In this document: piece by piece, positions 7,850-18,070 of the stretch
Numbering within the stretch: the stretch's first letter is position 1
Layout of the letters: every line of letters begins with the position of its first letter
Assembly: GCF_032854445.1 (NCBI RefSeq)
Contig: NW_027017955.1
Coordinates: forward strand, 62,001 to 126,000
Direction of reading: 5' to 3'
From: Liolophura sinensis
Taxonomy: Eukaryota; Mollusca; Polyplacophora; Chitonida; Chitonidae
DNA length: 64,000 bases
Translations under genes and position numbers: made by a program
The notes under the pieces: generated by a model
Database searches by the model: none
What the model saw: the letters and a program-made list of their open reading frames with translations, nothing else
What the model was told of the DNA's origin: nothing

Positions 7850-9668
7850 TGGTTAAGGTTTTCGAAATGATGGCGAGAACATGAAAAATAAAACAAAAAG
7901 TACAGACATGTTTAAAATCAGATAAGAAAAAACCAAACAAGTTAAAACTCCAAAACCAGTATATTTAAAAAGTACTATATCTGGAAAGCTATATGTATGT
8001 ACCATTTTATCCATAAATATTAACACATAAACAAATTTATATTTTATGATATAGGCCAATGGTCTTCAAATATTTTATGACAACATCGCCAGCGATCATA
8101 TATAGAGTTGACTGTATAGAATCTTTGCCGAACATGAGCAAAGTCAACCAGGGTATGTTTGATGCCGTATTCTGCATCACATCCAATATACTCGGGAGCA
8201 CTGCTCCCATCTAGGATGAAATTGTGTGTCAGATGAGAATGCCCAATACGACACCTCGTTAAAACTACTTGGTCTCTGCGAGACATTTGACGGTCTGCCA
8301 GTAACCTGCGGATGGTCGTGGGTTTCCCCCGTGCTGTGAGCGGTTTCCACCCACCATAATGCTGGCCGCCGTCGTACAAGTGAAATATTCTTGAGTACGG
8401 CGTAAAACAACAATCAAATCAAAAAAAAAAAAAACAGACATTTTACAATTATAGGCATTGTAGCCAATGACAGGGTGAATAGCATGCAGTTTATTGTGGA
8501 TCTGCAAGACCCACCCGCCCTGCCAAAGGCGACAAATACATTTAAGAATATTAGACTTTGTCAGTATACGGTGTTTTAACCAGAGATACAGGTTTATACT
8601 GGGCAGCTTTCGCTTCCCTGTCCACGACTGTGTTTCTATGGATACCAGTGCGACTTGGTATCCAACAGAATATAATATCTTTACCTTTTTTAAATTAGTT
8701 TTCTATGTTTGCCTATTATCTTAAGTATCAATGGATTTTTAAATCATTATTCTGAATTGCCAAAAGGCAGGACTGGGAGTCGCTGCATATCACTGCCCTC
8801 TGGGCATGCCCCGAGGAAACATATGATAAGGCCAGGAGTATAGCCCTGGCCTGTGCAGAAAAGGTAGAAAATGAAGGTGGCAGACGAAGAGAAGTGACCC
8901 GCTGATCTAAGACAGCCGCAACCGCAACCCTGTCCCCATCCTTTGACCCGTCAGTATATATATATATATATATTTATAGTCTATATAATCAGCCTTCATG
9001 TTAGCAAAACTTTGCTCAATAATAAGAGGATTTGTACTTGATTTATTATATTTACGTAGATCAAATATTAGTTCAGGGTGTGGAAGAAGCCAGGGAGGAG
9101 ACTCCGGAAAAGACACTGGAGCTATATCCTCTTGCTCCATGTTAGCTCTCACAATATGGTCCCGTATACGCAGATCAAACGGAGGGATCTTGTCAGGACA
9201 TTTATTAAATTTATCTACATATGATGGATTAAAAACACAGCTTAAAGCTCATCCAACAAACCCTGCCTACGAGTTAGTAGCATATTGAAGGCTAAGTTTT
9301 ATACGTCGGTTATATAAAGAAGGCTCATTTTCCTCCACTTATAAACTCTCCACACGGGGATGTTCTAAAAGCACCAAGGCTGAACCTCAAACCTTGGTGA
9401 TGAACAGGATCCAACATTTTAATATACGACTTCCTAGCGGAACCGTAAAAGATGGATCCATAGTCCAATTTAGACCTCACCAGAGAGCGATATAAGTTAG
9501 GTAAAACTGATCGGTCAGCACCCCAATCGATGCTTGACACGACCATAATTATATCGAGAGCCTTTGTACATTTAGCTTGAAACATTTTCATATGAGGTAT
9601 AAAAGATAGCTTGCTATCAAATATTAGACGTAAAAATCTTCTTTGTCCAACAATTTTAACCTGTTTTA
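7850..9668 (-). pseudogene. N1d LINE, decayed ORF2 3' half
   Basis: Minus-strand N1: 3' UTR 7850-8045, then C-terminal Cys/His region (8046-8280), RNase H and linker (8444-9290), and RT thumb (9325-9668), read against 18322-19974. Several stops and frameshifts break it; for example the RNase H start is followed by a (TA)n expansion at 8955-8972. The terminal 50-60 bp of the 3' UTR and the ATTC tail are missing, which target-primed insertion does not explain, so a later deletion or rearrangement joined it to 7849. A SINE interrupts it. Confidence 0.8.
8289..8435 (+). mobile_element. SINE with 8-bp target duplication, variant A tail
   Basis: Same family as 3726-3879, lacking about 15 bp at its 5' end. 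Flanked by AGACATTT (8281-8288, 8436-8443). Its A-run is 14 long. It sits in the ORF2 C-terminal region of N1d, at a different site from the SINE in N1a. Confidence 0.8.
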
Positions 9669-9934
9669 CGTGGTCATTGTGGAGATTCTGTATTATCCGT
9701 ATTGTGAAGCTTTGGGACTAGGCATGTTCACACTATGGGAACAGCTACAGTATATAGCACATAGAACCCGAGCAATAGCCAGTACATATACACCGAAGCG
9801 TGAGTCCGGGGGTCAGTATAACCCGGTCAAACCAGTTTCTCGGCGACAAGTCCGCCTGCATGCGCACGGACTTTTAGTGTTCAACCACTGTGCCAGGTGC
9901 CTCTAAACAACACTTCTGTCACTCTTCTGAAATA
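9669..9934 (+). other. Leader of the coiled-coil ORF1
   Basis: Probably the 5' UTR of the LINE whose ORF1 begins at 9935. A hairpin with arms AAGTCCG and CGGACTT (9848-9873) lies about 60 bp before the start codon. No other element is recognised. Confidence 0.4.
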
Positions 9935-10747
9935 ATGGATCAGTTACAGATTATCATGGACAGGCTTGGTAAGTTAGATTCTATGGTGACAAGTGAAACA
10001 CTGGAAAAAAAACTACAAAACACTGAAGCAAAAATAGTTACAAAGTTGACAAACCTAATTGAGCAGCAGGAAGCCAGAATCTTTACTTTAGAAAAAGAAA
10101 ATGATACCCTTCGGGCAGACATGCATGAATTAAGATTACAACACGAACAAGATCAAGAAGAACTGGCCAGGGTAAACAGAGATATGCGAAACTTAGAAGA
10201 CAGGCAGAACGATTTGGAACAATACTCCCCTAAACAAAGTATACGGATTTACGGTGTAGATGGGGATACAGCCACAGAAACAACTGACGAATGTTCCGAG
10301 AAAGTCGTTGACATCTTAACATCCAAACTAAAGCTGTCACTGACGTCTAGCGACATAAGTATAGCGCAGAGATTGAGACCGAAAAGACCTGACTTAAACA
10401 CAGAACCAAGGGGTGTAATAGTAAAGTTCATATCACGACGACTTAAAGTTGAAGCGATAAAAAACAGAAGAGCCTTGAAAGGAGCAAACATTGTGATTAA
10501 GGAAGACCTAACGCAGAAAAAGCAGGCTATTTTAAAAGCAGCATCTGCACACCCCATGATTCAATCCGCCTGGTCAAGAGATGGCAAAATCTTCACCAAA
10601 GACTTCAACGAGGACGTAAGACAAGTGAAATCTACTGACTGCATAGACACTCTCATCAGTCTATCATCCCATACACCCAGAGTTCAAAGACCACGTGACC
10701 AAAGAAGTGGGAGGCCAATAACCAACTCACCAGCCCCTATCAGCTAG
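9935..10747 (+). CDS. LINE ORF1 protein, coiled-coil plus RRM-like (270 aa)
   Basis: The start is ATG 9935; the frame is open further up only through a GTG codon. Residues 1-100 are a long charged coiled coil with heptad Leu/Ile. At 104 begins RIYGV, which with the following 70 residues forms the RRM-like fold of L1-type ORF1 proteins; VIVKFISRRLKVEAIKNRR and the closing IQSAWSRDGKIF region fit its C-terminal domain. The tail (230-270) is basic and Ser/Pro-rich. Such proteins trimerise and act as nucleic-acid chaperones in the retrotransposition particle. No ORF2 follows: unassigned sequence and then N2 on the other strand. The reading frame is intact and the protein identical in all four units. 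The clade of the parent LINE is not clear. Confidence 0.8.
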   Translation: MDQLQIIMDRLGKLDSMVTSETLEKKLQNTEAKIVTKLTNLIEQQEARIFTLEKENDTLRADMHELRLQHEQDQEELARVNRDMRNLEDRQNDLEQYSPKQSIRIYGVDGDTATETTDECSEKVVDILTSKLKLSLTSSDISIAQRLRPKRPDLNTEPRGVIVKFISRRLKVEAIKNRRALKGANIVIKEDLTQKKQAILKAASAHPMIQSAWSRDGKIFTKDFNEDVRQVKSTDCIDTLISLSSHTPRVQRPRDQRSGRPITNSPAPIS

Positions 10748-11105
10748 ATAACGATGGCTGCAATGTGAAGGATATATGCTATCTGATAACTCAGTTTGCT
10801 CTCGTAAAGAAAAAATCATCTTAGAATTAATAGAGCATTTTAAGTTAACGAAGTACACAGCTTTAATGTGTCGAAAAAGAAATAGTATGCTCTTCTGCAC
10901 AATAATATCAGAGATAAATATGATGGGTGCGATCGGCCATAAGATCTGTCAAAACCTATCAGCTTTCCCAATATGTATTTTATTCGCCAGAATCCACCTT
11001 GCCTTTTATATTCCATTCTTGTGTATGATCTTCTATACTCATAAGCTATACCCAAATCACAACAGATCACTATATTTAGGAATTATTCCATGTCAGCTAC
11101 AATAT
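10748..11105. other. Unassigned 3' flank of the coiled-coil ORF1
   Basis: Might be 3' sequence of the same LINE, but no endonuclease or RT motif is readable in either strand. An open frame of about 110 codons on the plus strand looks hydrophobic and random and is not called. It ends at the (GTGA)n tail of N2. Confidence 0.4.
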
Positions 11106-11265
11106 GTGAGTGAGTGAGTGAAAGTTTTAACGTCGCTTTCAACAACATTTCAGTTTTATCGCGACAATAAAACGTCAAGTAGTCGATCTACTACGGATAA
11201 TTCATTTACTATTCGGTCAAAAAAGGACACCAGAAGTCGCATAACAAACAGACGGTAGTTTAAAA

Positions 11266-14200
11266 TCACAGCTTTCCTGCCATACCAATGGTAGAGAGAA
11301 AATCAAAAATAGTATCACTTTCTACAGAATTGAAAAGTTCTGAAAGAGAGCTCACGTGATAAAAGGAATCTCGTACAGGAGCAAAGTCGCCACAGTCAAG
11401 CAATATGTGCTTGACTGTGAACCGCTGATCACAAGCAAAGCAATGAGGAGCATCTTCTCCTTTCAACAAATACCCATGCGTAGCACGTGTGTGACCGATA
11501 CGACACCTCCTCAAAATGCAAGAGCGGAGACGATGCCGTGAAAGGGAAGGCGCTGGACCAACAAACTGACGAATATCATGCAGTTTGTTGGTTGTCTGGT
11601 CATCCCATTGAGCCTGAAACAAGCGCTTGATATAGGAGCAAATAAGTGAACGCAAGTCCGAATATGGAACGTCAGTTTGGGTAGTAACGGAATGCAAAGC
11701 CGCCTTCGCGGCTTCATCTGCAGCAGTATTTCCAGGGATATCCATATGCCCTGGCACCCAACAAAAGACAATGATAAAGTCTTCATTAAGTCGTTTAAAC
11801 ATCTCCCTGATAGACGGAATGTCTGGATGTACAGGCGAACTAACCCAAATTGCCTGGAGGCAGCAAAGGGAGTCAGAGCAGATGAGAACTCTGCTACCTC
11901 CTAGCTTTGGAATGGACCGAAGTGCGCACAAAATTGCCTTGGTTTCTGCAGTAAATACAGAACAGGAATTTGGAAACCGAGTTGAAATGGTTCTAGGCCC
12001 AAGGACAGCGGCAGAAGCCACGCCATCATCATTCTTGGAACCGTCAGTGAATATGCGGTGATAAAATGGATACTTTGAACACATATTACTAAACTCCTGC
12101 TGGTATACTAAAGGGTTGCTGGAAGAATTCTTCAGGGAGGAGAGCGAGGTATCAACCTGAGGCTCAGGACATAACCACGGTGGATCTTCCTGGATGCGTA
12201 TGGGGGTGATAGTATCCAGCCCAAGTCCAGCTGCTTGCACGTGTTCCTGAATGCGGACACCCAGTGGAGGAAAAATGGATGGCTTCTGAGCATATAAGTC
12301 TTCAAATTCCGGATGGAAGACACAATCAAAGGCCGGGTTGGATGGATTGGCTCTAAGCTTGGTGATATACTGTAAGGATGGTTCAGTTCTTCGAAGCTCC
12401 GGGGGAGGCTCGTTTGCCTCAACATACAGACTCTCCACAGGAGAGGTACGGAAAGCACCTAAGCACAACCGTAGGGCCTGGTGATGTATAGTATTGAGTT
12501 TCTTCAACTGGGAGCGCGACGGACCTCCATAAACACTGCAGGCATAGTCTAGCTTAGAACGAATCAGTGCTCGATAGAGCTGAAGTAGGGTTTCGTGATC
12601 CCCTCCCCATCGAGCACTAGAGACAACCTTCAAAATATTAAGCGCCTTTAGGCATCTGGCTCTAAGATAATTAATGTGAGATTTAAATGTAAGGTGGTTA
12701 TCGAAGATCACCCCGAGGAATTTTGCCTCCGGCACAACCTTGATGGGAGACCCATCTAAAAATACCTTGGGGTCTTCATGGGGGAAGTACTTCCGACAAA
12801 AGTGTACACAGTCTTCGACTTGGAGAACTTAAATCCGTTCTCCAGTGCCCAGGCATGGATTTTGTTAAGGCAAATCTGCAGCTGTCTCTCAATGGTGTGC
12901 ATACCTTTGCCTCGACAAGAGATACCAAGATCGTCCACAAAAAGGGACGCATTCATACTAGGAGATAAAACTCTGGCAAGGCTATTAATCTTACTGCTAA
13001 AGAGAGTAACTGATAAAATGCTGCCTTGAGGAACCCCCTGATCTTGTTCAAAGTAGTCAGATAGGGTAGCCCCAACCCGAACTTGGAAGTGACGATGGTC
13101 TAAGAATTTACGAATAAAGTCAGGAAGCCGACCTCTAAGTCCAAATCCATGCATATCTTTCAGAATGCCATATTTCCAAGTAGTGTCATATGCTTTTTCC
13201 AGATCAAAAAAGACAGATACGACATGGTCACGATTAACGATACCGTTCTTAATAAAGCATTCTAGACGAACAAGGTGATCAACAGTACTGCGATTCCTTC
13301 GAAATCCACATTGAATGTCGCTTATCAACTCATTAGTCTCCAAAATCCACACCATGCGATCGTTAATCATCCTCTCCATAGTCTTGCATACACAACTGGT
13401 TAAGGAAATAGGACGATAGTTATTTGGATCGGTAGAATCCTTTCCGGGCTTTGGGATGGGGACAATAATAGCGTTTTGCCATGAGGCAGGAAAATTCCCG
13501 GAAATCCAAATGGTATTAAAAATTCCAAGAAGCACCCTCAAACAAGGAAGATTCTGGAAGGTGTCGTAAAAGCTGATAGTGGATATCATCTGGCCCTGGA
13601 GTTGAATCATGGGCCTTGCTCAGGGATGCGGATAGTTCATGTAGAGAAAATGTAGCATTGTAGGATTCTTCATTTGAGGATGTAAAATCAAGATAACTTG
13701 CCTCGGTCCGTTCCTTGTCACGCTGGAACTGAGGCAAGTAATTATCTGAAGACGAATGGTGCGCAAAAGAAGCGCCCAACCTATTGGCTATGTCAAGTTT
13801 TTCTGTCAAAGAATTATTCCCGTCTTTAAGATGATTGACAGTGACATTGGATCCCTTGCCTTTGCAGTGGATCATATTCCAGACTTTTGACATAGGGGTA
13901 CGATGATTAATCTTAGAAACATAACGTTTCCAAGAGTCACGTTTGGACTGTTTGATAGTCCTACAAGCTTTAGCTCCAGTACGCCTAACATCGTCTAAAT
14001 TACCGGGAGATGGTCTACATCGGTACACGCGCTCAGCACGTTTCCTGAAACGCCTAGCTCGTTTACAGTCCTCCGTGAACCACGGTTTCTTAATACAGGG
14101 AACCGCACAAGATTTCGGGATACATTTGGAGGATACATTTGGAGGCTACATCGATTAGCTGATCCGAGAATAACTGGATAGGATCAACTGCATCAAGAAA

Positions 14201-14575
14201 AAGGTCGCTAGTAAGTGTTTCACCACACAGAACAGCAAAGCGGGGCCAGTCTGCTTAATCATAATTAATAGTATCATTAATACTATACCCAGTATGATAC
14301 GCACTGCCACCGCCTGCAAATCGGTGTTCAGTGCCATTTTATTGTGTATTACACCCTGCCTAATCAAAAGAGAAGAACCCCCTGATGCCTTTTCCATTCG
14401 TAGACGTGGCAACAGCGTGATGAGATACATAACCTCGACATTGATAACTAGGATCAGTCAGAGTTTCCTGCAAGCTAAAAGCTATGGGACTGAGGTCTTG
14501 AGCTAACATCTGGAGCTCTGCGAGGTTATACCTCAATCCTCTACAGTTCCACTGTAAGATCTTTGTAGTAGCCAT
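11266..14575 (-). pseudogene. N2 ORF2: endonuclease, reverse transcriptase, RNase H, CCHC
   Basis: Starts at ATG 14575 with the APE endonuclease motifs QWNCRGL and LQET. RT follows: PIPKPGKD, YRPISLT, GFRRNRST, FDLEKAYD, QGVPQGS and the catalytic FVDD at 12930-12935. RNase H is at about 12045-11560 (TDGS, AET, SDS, GHMDIPGN, AADEAAK), then a CxxC-x7-H-x4-C cluster near 11450. Frameshifts lie near 14390, 13540 and 12825, and stops occur between 13950 and 14160. In U1 only, a 381-bp piece of the endonuclease is replaced by 8 bp at 14269-14276, removing the WGDFNAH and SDH catalytic motifs. The protein would nick target DNA and reverse-transcribe the element RNA; this copy cannot. Confidence 0.85.
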
Positions 14576-14584
14576 TATTAATAT

Positions 14585-15288
14585 TTATTTACTCTTTTTC
14601 TTTTTTCTGGACTTCTTATACATCGCTGCCCTACGCTCAGCAAAATCCTCCTGTGACAACGTTATCAACATCCTCTGCTTTTTAGCCTTGTCAACTTTAG
14701 AGTCTCGTCGCAATGTGCGATAATACGACCCCAGGGATGTTGAGACAGGTACCAAGACCTCACCCTTGCCATTGGTATAGGCAGGCAAGTCTTCGGGTGC
14801 ATCCATTTCCGAAAGAGATTCCTCCATATTGGATTCTCCACCAGTCCTAGACATATCAGATTGCTGAGAGCTTCCCTGAGGATCAAGGCAATGTGCTATA
14901 TCTCTAGTGTCTAACTGTGACATTGTAGACGGGTCAGGGCTGAACGTGCTACCCCATAAGGACGGGCTCTTACCAAGTGCACCTTTGGAGGGCATCACGC
15001 CACTGGATTGCGTCTCCTTAATGCAGGATGGCGTTGTATCCGAAATTTCTGACGATCAAGAGGTAAGGAGGAATTCGAGATTTGACTCATACCGACAACC
15101 CACTCCGGGCTATTTGATGTCTGAGATGCCTCGCAAAGGCTCTGGGGCCCACCTACTACTGGCGATTCGCTTAACTTCCTGACCTTATTTGTAGCACTCT
15201 CCAGCTTCCTCGTTGTCAGCAGCAGAGTTATCCAAAGTCCCTTTATTTTGTTGACTGGAAGGAACAGACTCGGCAGAAACCCCAATTT
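14585..15288 (-). pseudogene. N2 ORF1 C-terminal part
   Basis: A 137-codon open stretch (14998-14585) ends nine bases before the ORF2 start with a Lys/Arg tail (KKSRKKKKSK). It is Ser/Asp-rich upstream. Further 5' the frame is broken by stops, and no zinc knuckle survives. Position next to ORF2 and composition identify it as ORF1; sequence similarity to the N1 ORF1 is weak. Confidence 0.55.
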
Positions 15289-15300
15289 CCATATCATCCC

Positions 15301-15668
15301 GCAAAGGTTCTACACAGTCAACTCTATATATGATTTATTTGACAGCATCGCTGGCGATGTTGTCATCAATTATTTGAAGGCCATTGGCCTTTATCATAAA
15401 ATATAAATTTTAATTGTCATAAATATCTGTAGATAAACAGTTATATACATATAGATTTATACATGTACTATAACCCTGGTTTTCGAGTTTTAACTCTTAT
15501 TTTTCTTTTATACGATTTTAAACATGTCTGTACTTTTTGTTTTACTTTTGATGTTCATATTATCATATCGAAAACCTTAACCGTCTCGCGTTTTCACCTT
15601 GTTCTCGCCACGATATGGCTGAAATATTGCCGATGTGGCGTTAAGCCATAATCATTCATTCATTCATT
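15301..15668 (+). mobile_element. N1e, 5'-truncated N1 insertion with 12-bp target duplication
   Basis: The insertion is 368 bp: the last 33 ORF2 codons (RFYTVNSIYDLF to the stop near 15402), 3' UTR and four ATTC units. It is flanked by CCATATCATCCC at 15289-15300 and 15669-15680, so N2 ORF1 resumes at 15681. This is a textbook target-primed, 5'-truncated insertion, younger than N2. Confidence 0.9.
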
Positions 15669-15724
15669 CCATATCATCCCCATGTCCCTGACTATAATTA
15701 CCATCATCATCTCCTCGACCTTCA

Positions 15725-16328
15725 CCCCCGTGGGGTTTCCGGGGTGATAAGAATAGGGCCTCAGCCCTCTAGGCAAGCTTGTCGTCAAAGTCGACTAACC
15801 TAGAGCTCTCCTGTGTGAGCCCGGTGAATATAATAGGCTCACATCTTCTCGGTTGTGTGAGAGGCAACCGGGGAGCGACCTGTTTGCCGTGGGTTGCGAC
15901 CCGTAATCTCCGAGGACGGGATCCTAGTGGCTGAGGGTGGGTTGGTCTTGCGAGATCCTCGCGCCCAACACTCCGCTTTGGCCCTTACTTGGAGTGAGAC
16001 GGGAGGTCGGATGGGCCCGGTCCGATCAATCGGCTTGGTCATGTCTTGCTTTTACGTGGTTCCAATTGCCTCAATAACAGCATATCGTTTGGGGAACAAA
16101 TATTATTTCTGAAATATCGTTTGTAGGACTACGTTTTGAGGCGGTGGCTCATGGGTCAATCGAGTAGATTGAATTTAACCTGTTGGTATAAATCAATCTG
16201 TTCGAGTATACCTCATATGGAATCCTTGGTGCCATTCCTGCTGGGTATCCCCAGGTTCAGACATCGCCCTTGTTGGCACTCCGTGGTGGGTGGGGAACAT
16301 ATGGGCTGAATTTTATATACATATTGCC
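15725..16328 (+). promoter_or_regulatory. N1f 5' UTR with stem-loops
   Basis: Longest well-preserved N1 5' UTR. Stems: CTCTAGG 15767-15773 with CCTAGAG 15799-15805; GTCG 15781-15784 with CGAC 15792-15795; GTGAGCC 15815-15821 with GGCTCAC 15836-15842. LINEs of this group normally carry an internal promoter in the 5' UTR; no specific promoter motif is claimed. Bases 15961-15973 are the 13-bp variant A stretch missing from B units. Confidence 0.55.
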
Positions 16329-17690
16329 ATGTCATCTATAAACCTTAATTCGAATGTTTTAAATCTAAATACCAGGTCTTCCTCTCAGCCGATTTCAAGC
16401 GCTGACAAAAAGAGGAAATTAGAGGTTTTGTCGGATTCGGCTGATAACGGACAGGACAGCTGGCCGGCCTTTATGGTTCTCTCAACAAAGAGTGAACAAA
16501 AGCCGGCCTCCAAAATTCATCCATTTGTACTGAAAAGGGCCCTGCAGGGTTCAGCAGGTACATTAAAAAACGTCAAGAAATTACGATCCGGAGACATTCT
16601 TATTGAATGTTTCCGGGAACAACAGTCCATAAATTTATTAGCTTTAAACAAAATAAATGATATTCCTGTGTATACATCCCCCCATAACTCCCTGAACAGC
16701 TGTCAGGGAATTATACGTGACAGAGATCAGGATATCATTGATCTATCAGAAGAAGAAATCTGCACTGAACTGAAGTCACAAGGTGTTACCAGAGTGAAAC
16801 GCTTCAATATGAAGAAATCTGGTAACATCATTAAACTAAATACATATCTTCTCACCTTCAACAGTAAATCTATTCCGTCATATATTTACATTGGCCCGTA
16901 TAGGGTTGGTGTGGACTTATATATACCTAACCCAACACGTTGTTTCAAGTGTCAAAAGTTTGGCCATGGCAAGGGCCAGTGTAAAAATAAACTGATTTGT
17001 TTCCGGTGCGGCAGCGGGGGCCATGATGGTTTCGACTGCAGCAGCACAGCAAAGTGCTGCAATTGTGGTGGAGATCACATGGCCTCCTCTAGGGACTGCC
17101 CACTTTTTGTAAAAGAAAAACAAATAATCACAATAAAGACTAAAAACAATATATCATATCAGGAGGCCCGGAAATTGGTCTCCCCTCCTAACATTTCACT
17201 GCAGACTTCATTTGCCAGTGCGGTCAAGCGAGTAGCATCTGTTGCTACTCAAACATCAATGACTTGGCCCATTGGAAACCAGAAACCATGTCTTATTTCT
17301 GTTGAACCTACTGTTCGACCTGCTTTTAATACGTCCTCAACCCAGACTGCCTCAATACAACAGATCAAACCAGCCAATAACACTGACCAACCCGATATTC
17401 CTAAACCTAGTCAACCTAAAAACAAAAATGTGTCCGAAAATAAACCTCAAAATAAAAACAATAAACCTAGTAAACCCAGTGGCCCAACAGAGCGTCCCTC
17501 TAAGGCCACTGGGGACCCTGTCCAAACTTATAATAAATTTGGACCGTTGGAGGACGTTGGTTTTTCAACATCAGATGCGGATGTGATGGATACATCACCC
17601 GCACCAGGGAGATCTAACAGCCGATCTCCCAGGATGGGTCGTCCACGGTCCAAACATAAAGAAAAATCTCCTATACGTCTCCCTCCGTAA
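16329..17690 (+). CDS. N1 ORF1, Gag-like zinc-knuckle protein (453 aa), variant A
   Basis: ATG 16329 is preferred: the frame opens earlier only through GTG at 16290, and the N1b copies have their ATG at the equivalent place. Residues 1-200 are a polar N-terminal domain with an RRM-like stretch (about 70-190). Three zinc knuckles follow: C205-C208-H213-C218, C224-C227-H232-C237 and C243-C246-H250-C257. The C-terminal 190 residues are Pro/Asn/Lys-rich and end in a basic RSKHKEKSP tail. The protein binds element RNA in the ribonucleoprotein. Its TAA overlaps the ORF2 ATG as TAATG, suggesting termination-reinitiation. Intact here even though ORF2 is truncated. Confidence 0.85.
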   Translation: MSSINLNSNVLNLNTRSSSQPISSADKKRKLEVLSDSADNGQDSWPAFMVLSTKSEQKPASKIHPFVLKRALQGSAGTLKNVKKLRSGDILIECFREQQSINLLALNKINDIPVYTSPHNSLNSCQGIIRDRDQDIIDLSEEEICTELKSQGVTRVKRFNMKKSGNIIKLNTYLLTFNSKSIPSYIYIGPYRVGVDLYIPNPTRCFKCQKFGHGKGQCKNKLICFRCGSGGHDGFDCSSTAKCCNCGGDHMASSRDCPLFVKEKQIITIKTKNNISYQEARKLVSPPNISLQTSFASAVKRVASVATQTSMTWPIGNQKPCLISVEPTVRPAFNTSSTQTASIQQIKPANNTDQPDIPKPSQPKNKNVSENKPQNKNNKPSKPSGPTERPSKATGDPVQTYNKFGPLEDVGFSTSDADVMDTSPAPGRSNSRSPRMGRPRSKHKEKSPIRLPP

Positions 17691-18070
17691 TGGCGATATA
17701 CGACAAAATTATACAGTGGAATTGTCGAGGCCTTAAGGTCAATTTTATTGAAATAACACAGCTTGTTCAATCATTAAATCCTATAGCCCTGTGTCTTCAG
17801 GAAACTCATTTGAAAACATCTGACAAAGATAAAATAACTCTTAAAAATTACTCATTATACAGTACGTACTCTAATGAAGAAGATCGAGCTGCAGGCGGCA
17901 CCTCTATCTTCGTCAATAACAATGTTATTCACAGCCCTGTTGCTCTGGATACAGAGCTTCAGGCTGTGGCCGTTCGTGTTTCATTATGTGAAACAATCAC
18001 ATTATGTTCAGTGTATATTCCCCCGAACATTTCTTTGTCAGCTTTGCAGTTACATAATTTAAAAGAATGA
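17690..18070 (+). pseudogene. N1 ORF2 N-terminus (endonuclease), truncated
   Basis: First 125 codons of ORF2: QWNCRGL with Asn11, LQETH with Glu38, GGTSIFVNN and SVYIPP of the APE-type endonuclease. The His/Asp catalytic half, RT and RNase H are absent, because the tail of the inverted N1g begins at 18065 and supplies the stop. Confidence 0.85.

Larger units (their letters stand above)
11106..15724 (-). mobile_element. N2 LINE (Nimb-like), near full length, inactive
   Basis: Second I-superfamily LINE: (GTGA)n tail at 11106-11120, 3' UTR to 11265, ORF2 up to 14575, ORF1 remnant from 14585, and a 5' truncation at the N1f junction at 15724. ORF1 is split by the N1e insertion (15301-15668). Tail unit, UTR and protein differ clearly from N1, so it is a separate family. 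No target duplication was found, since both flanks are themselves elements. Confidence 0.8.

Noticed and set aside
8955-8972. (TA)n run as a regulatory site
   Set aside because: A microsatellite expansion inside a dead RNase H frame, the same length class in all units.
10776-11117. Plus-strand open frame of about 110 codons after the coiled-coil ORF1
   Set aside because: Random hydrophobic composition, runs into the GTGA tail of N2, and no LINE or host motif.
11677-12061. Plus-strand open frames across N2 RNase H
   Set aside because: Shadows of the minus-strand RNase H frame, whose catalytic motifs are readable.
5006-16328. Repeated 5' UTR modules as possible LTRs
   Set aside because: The modules lead into LINE ORF1, lack TG...CA ends, primer-binding site or integrase, and are not paired around an internal region.
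16290-16328. GTG-initiated extension of the N1 ORF1
   Set aside because: GTG is not a usual eukaryotic start, and the ATG at 16329 aligns with the ATG of the N1b ORF1 copies.
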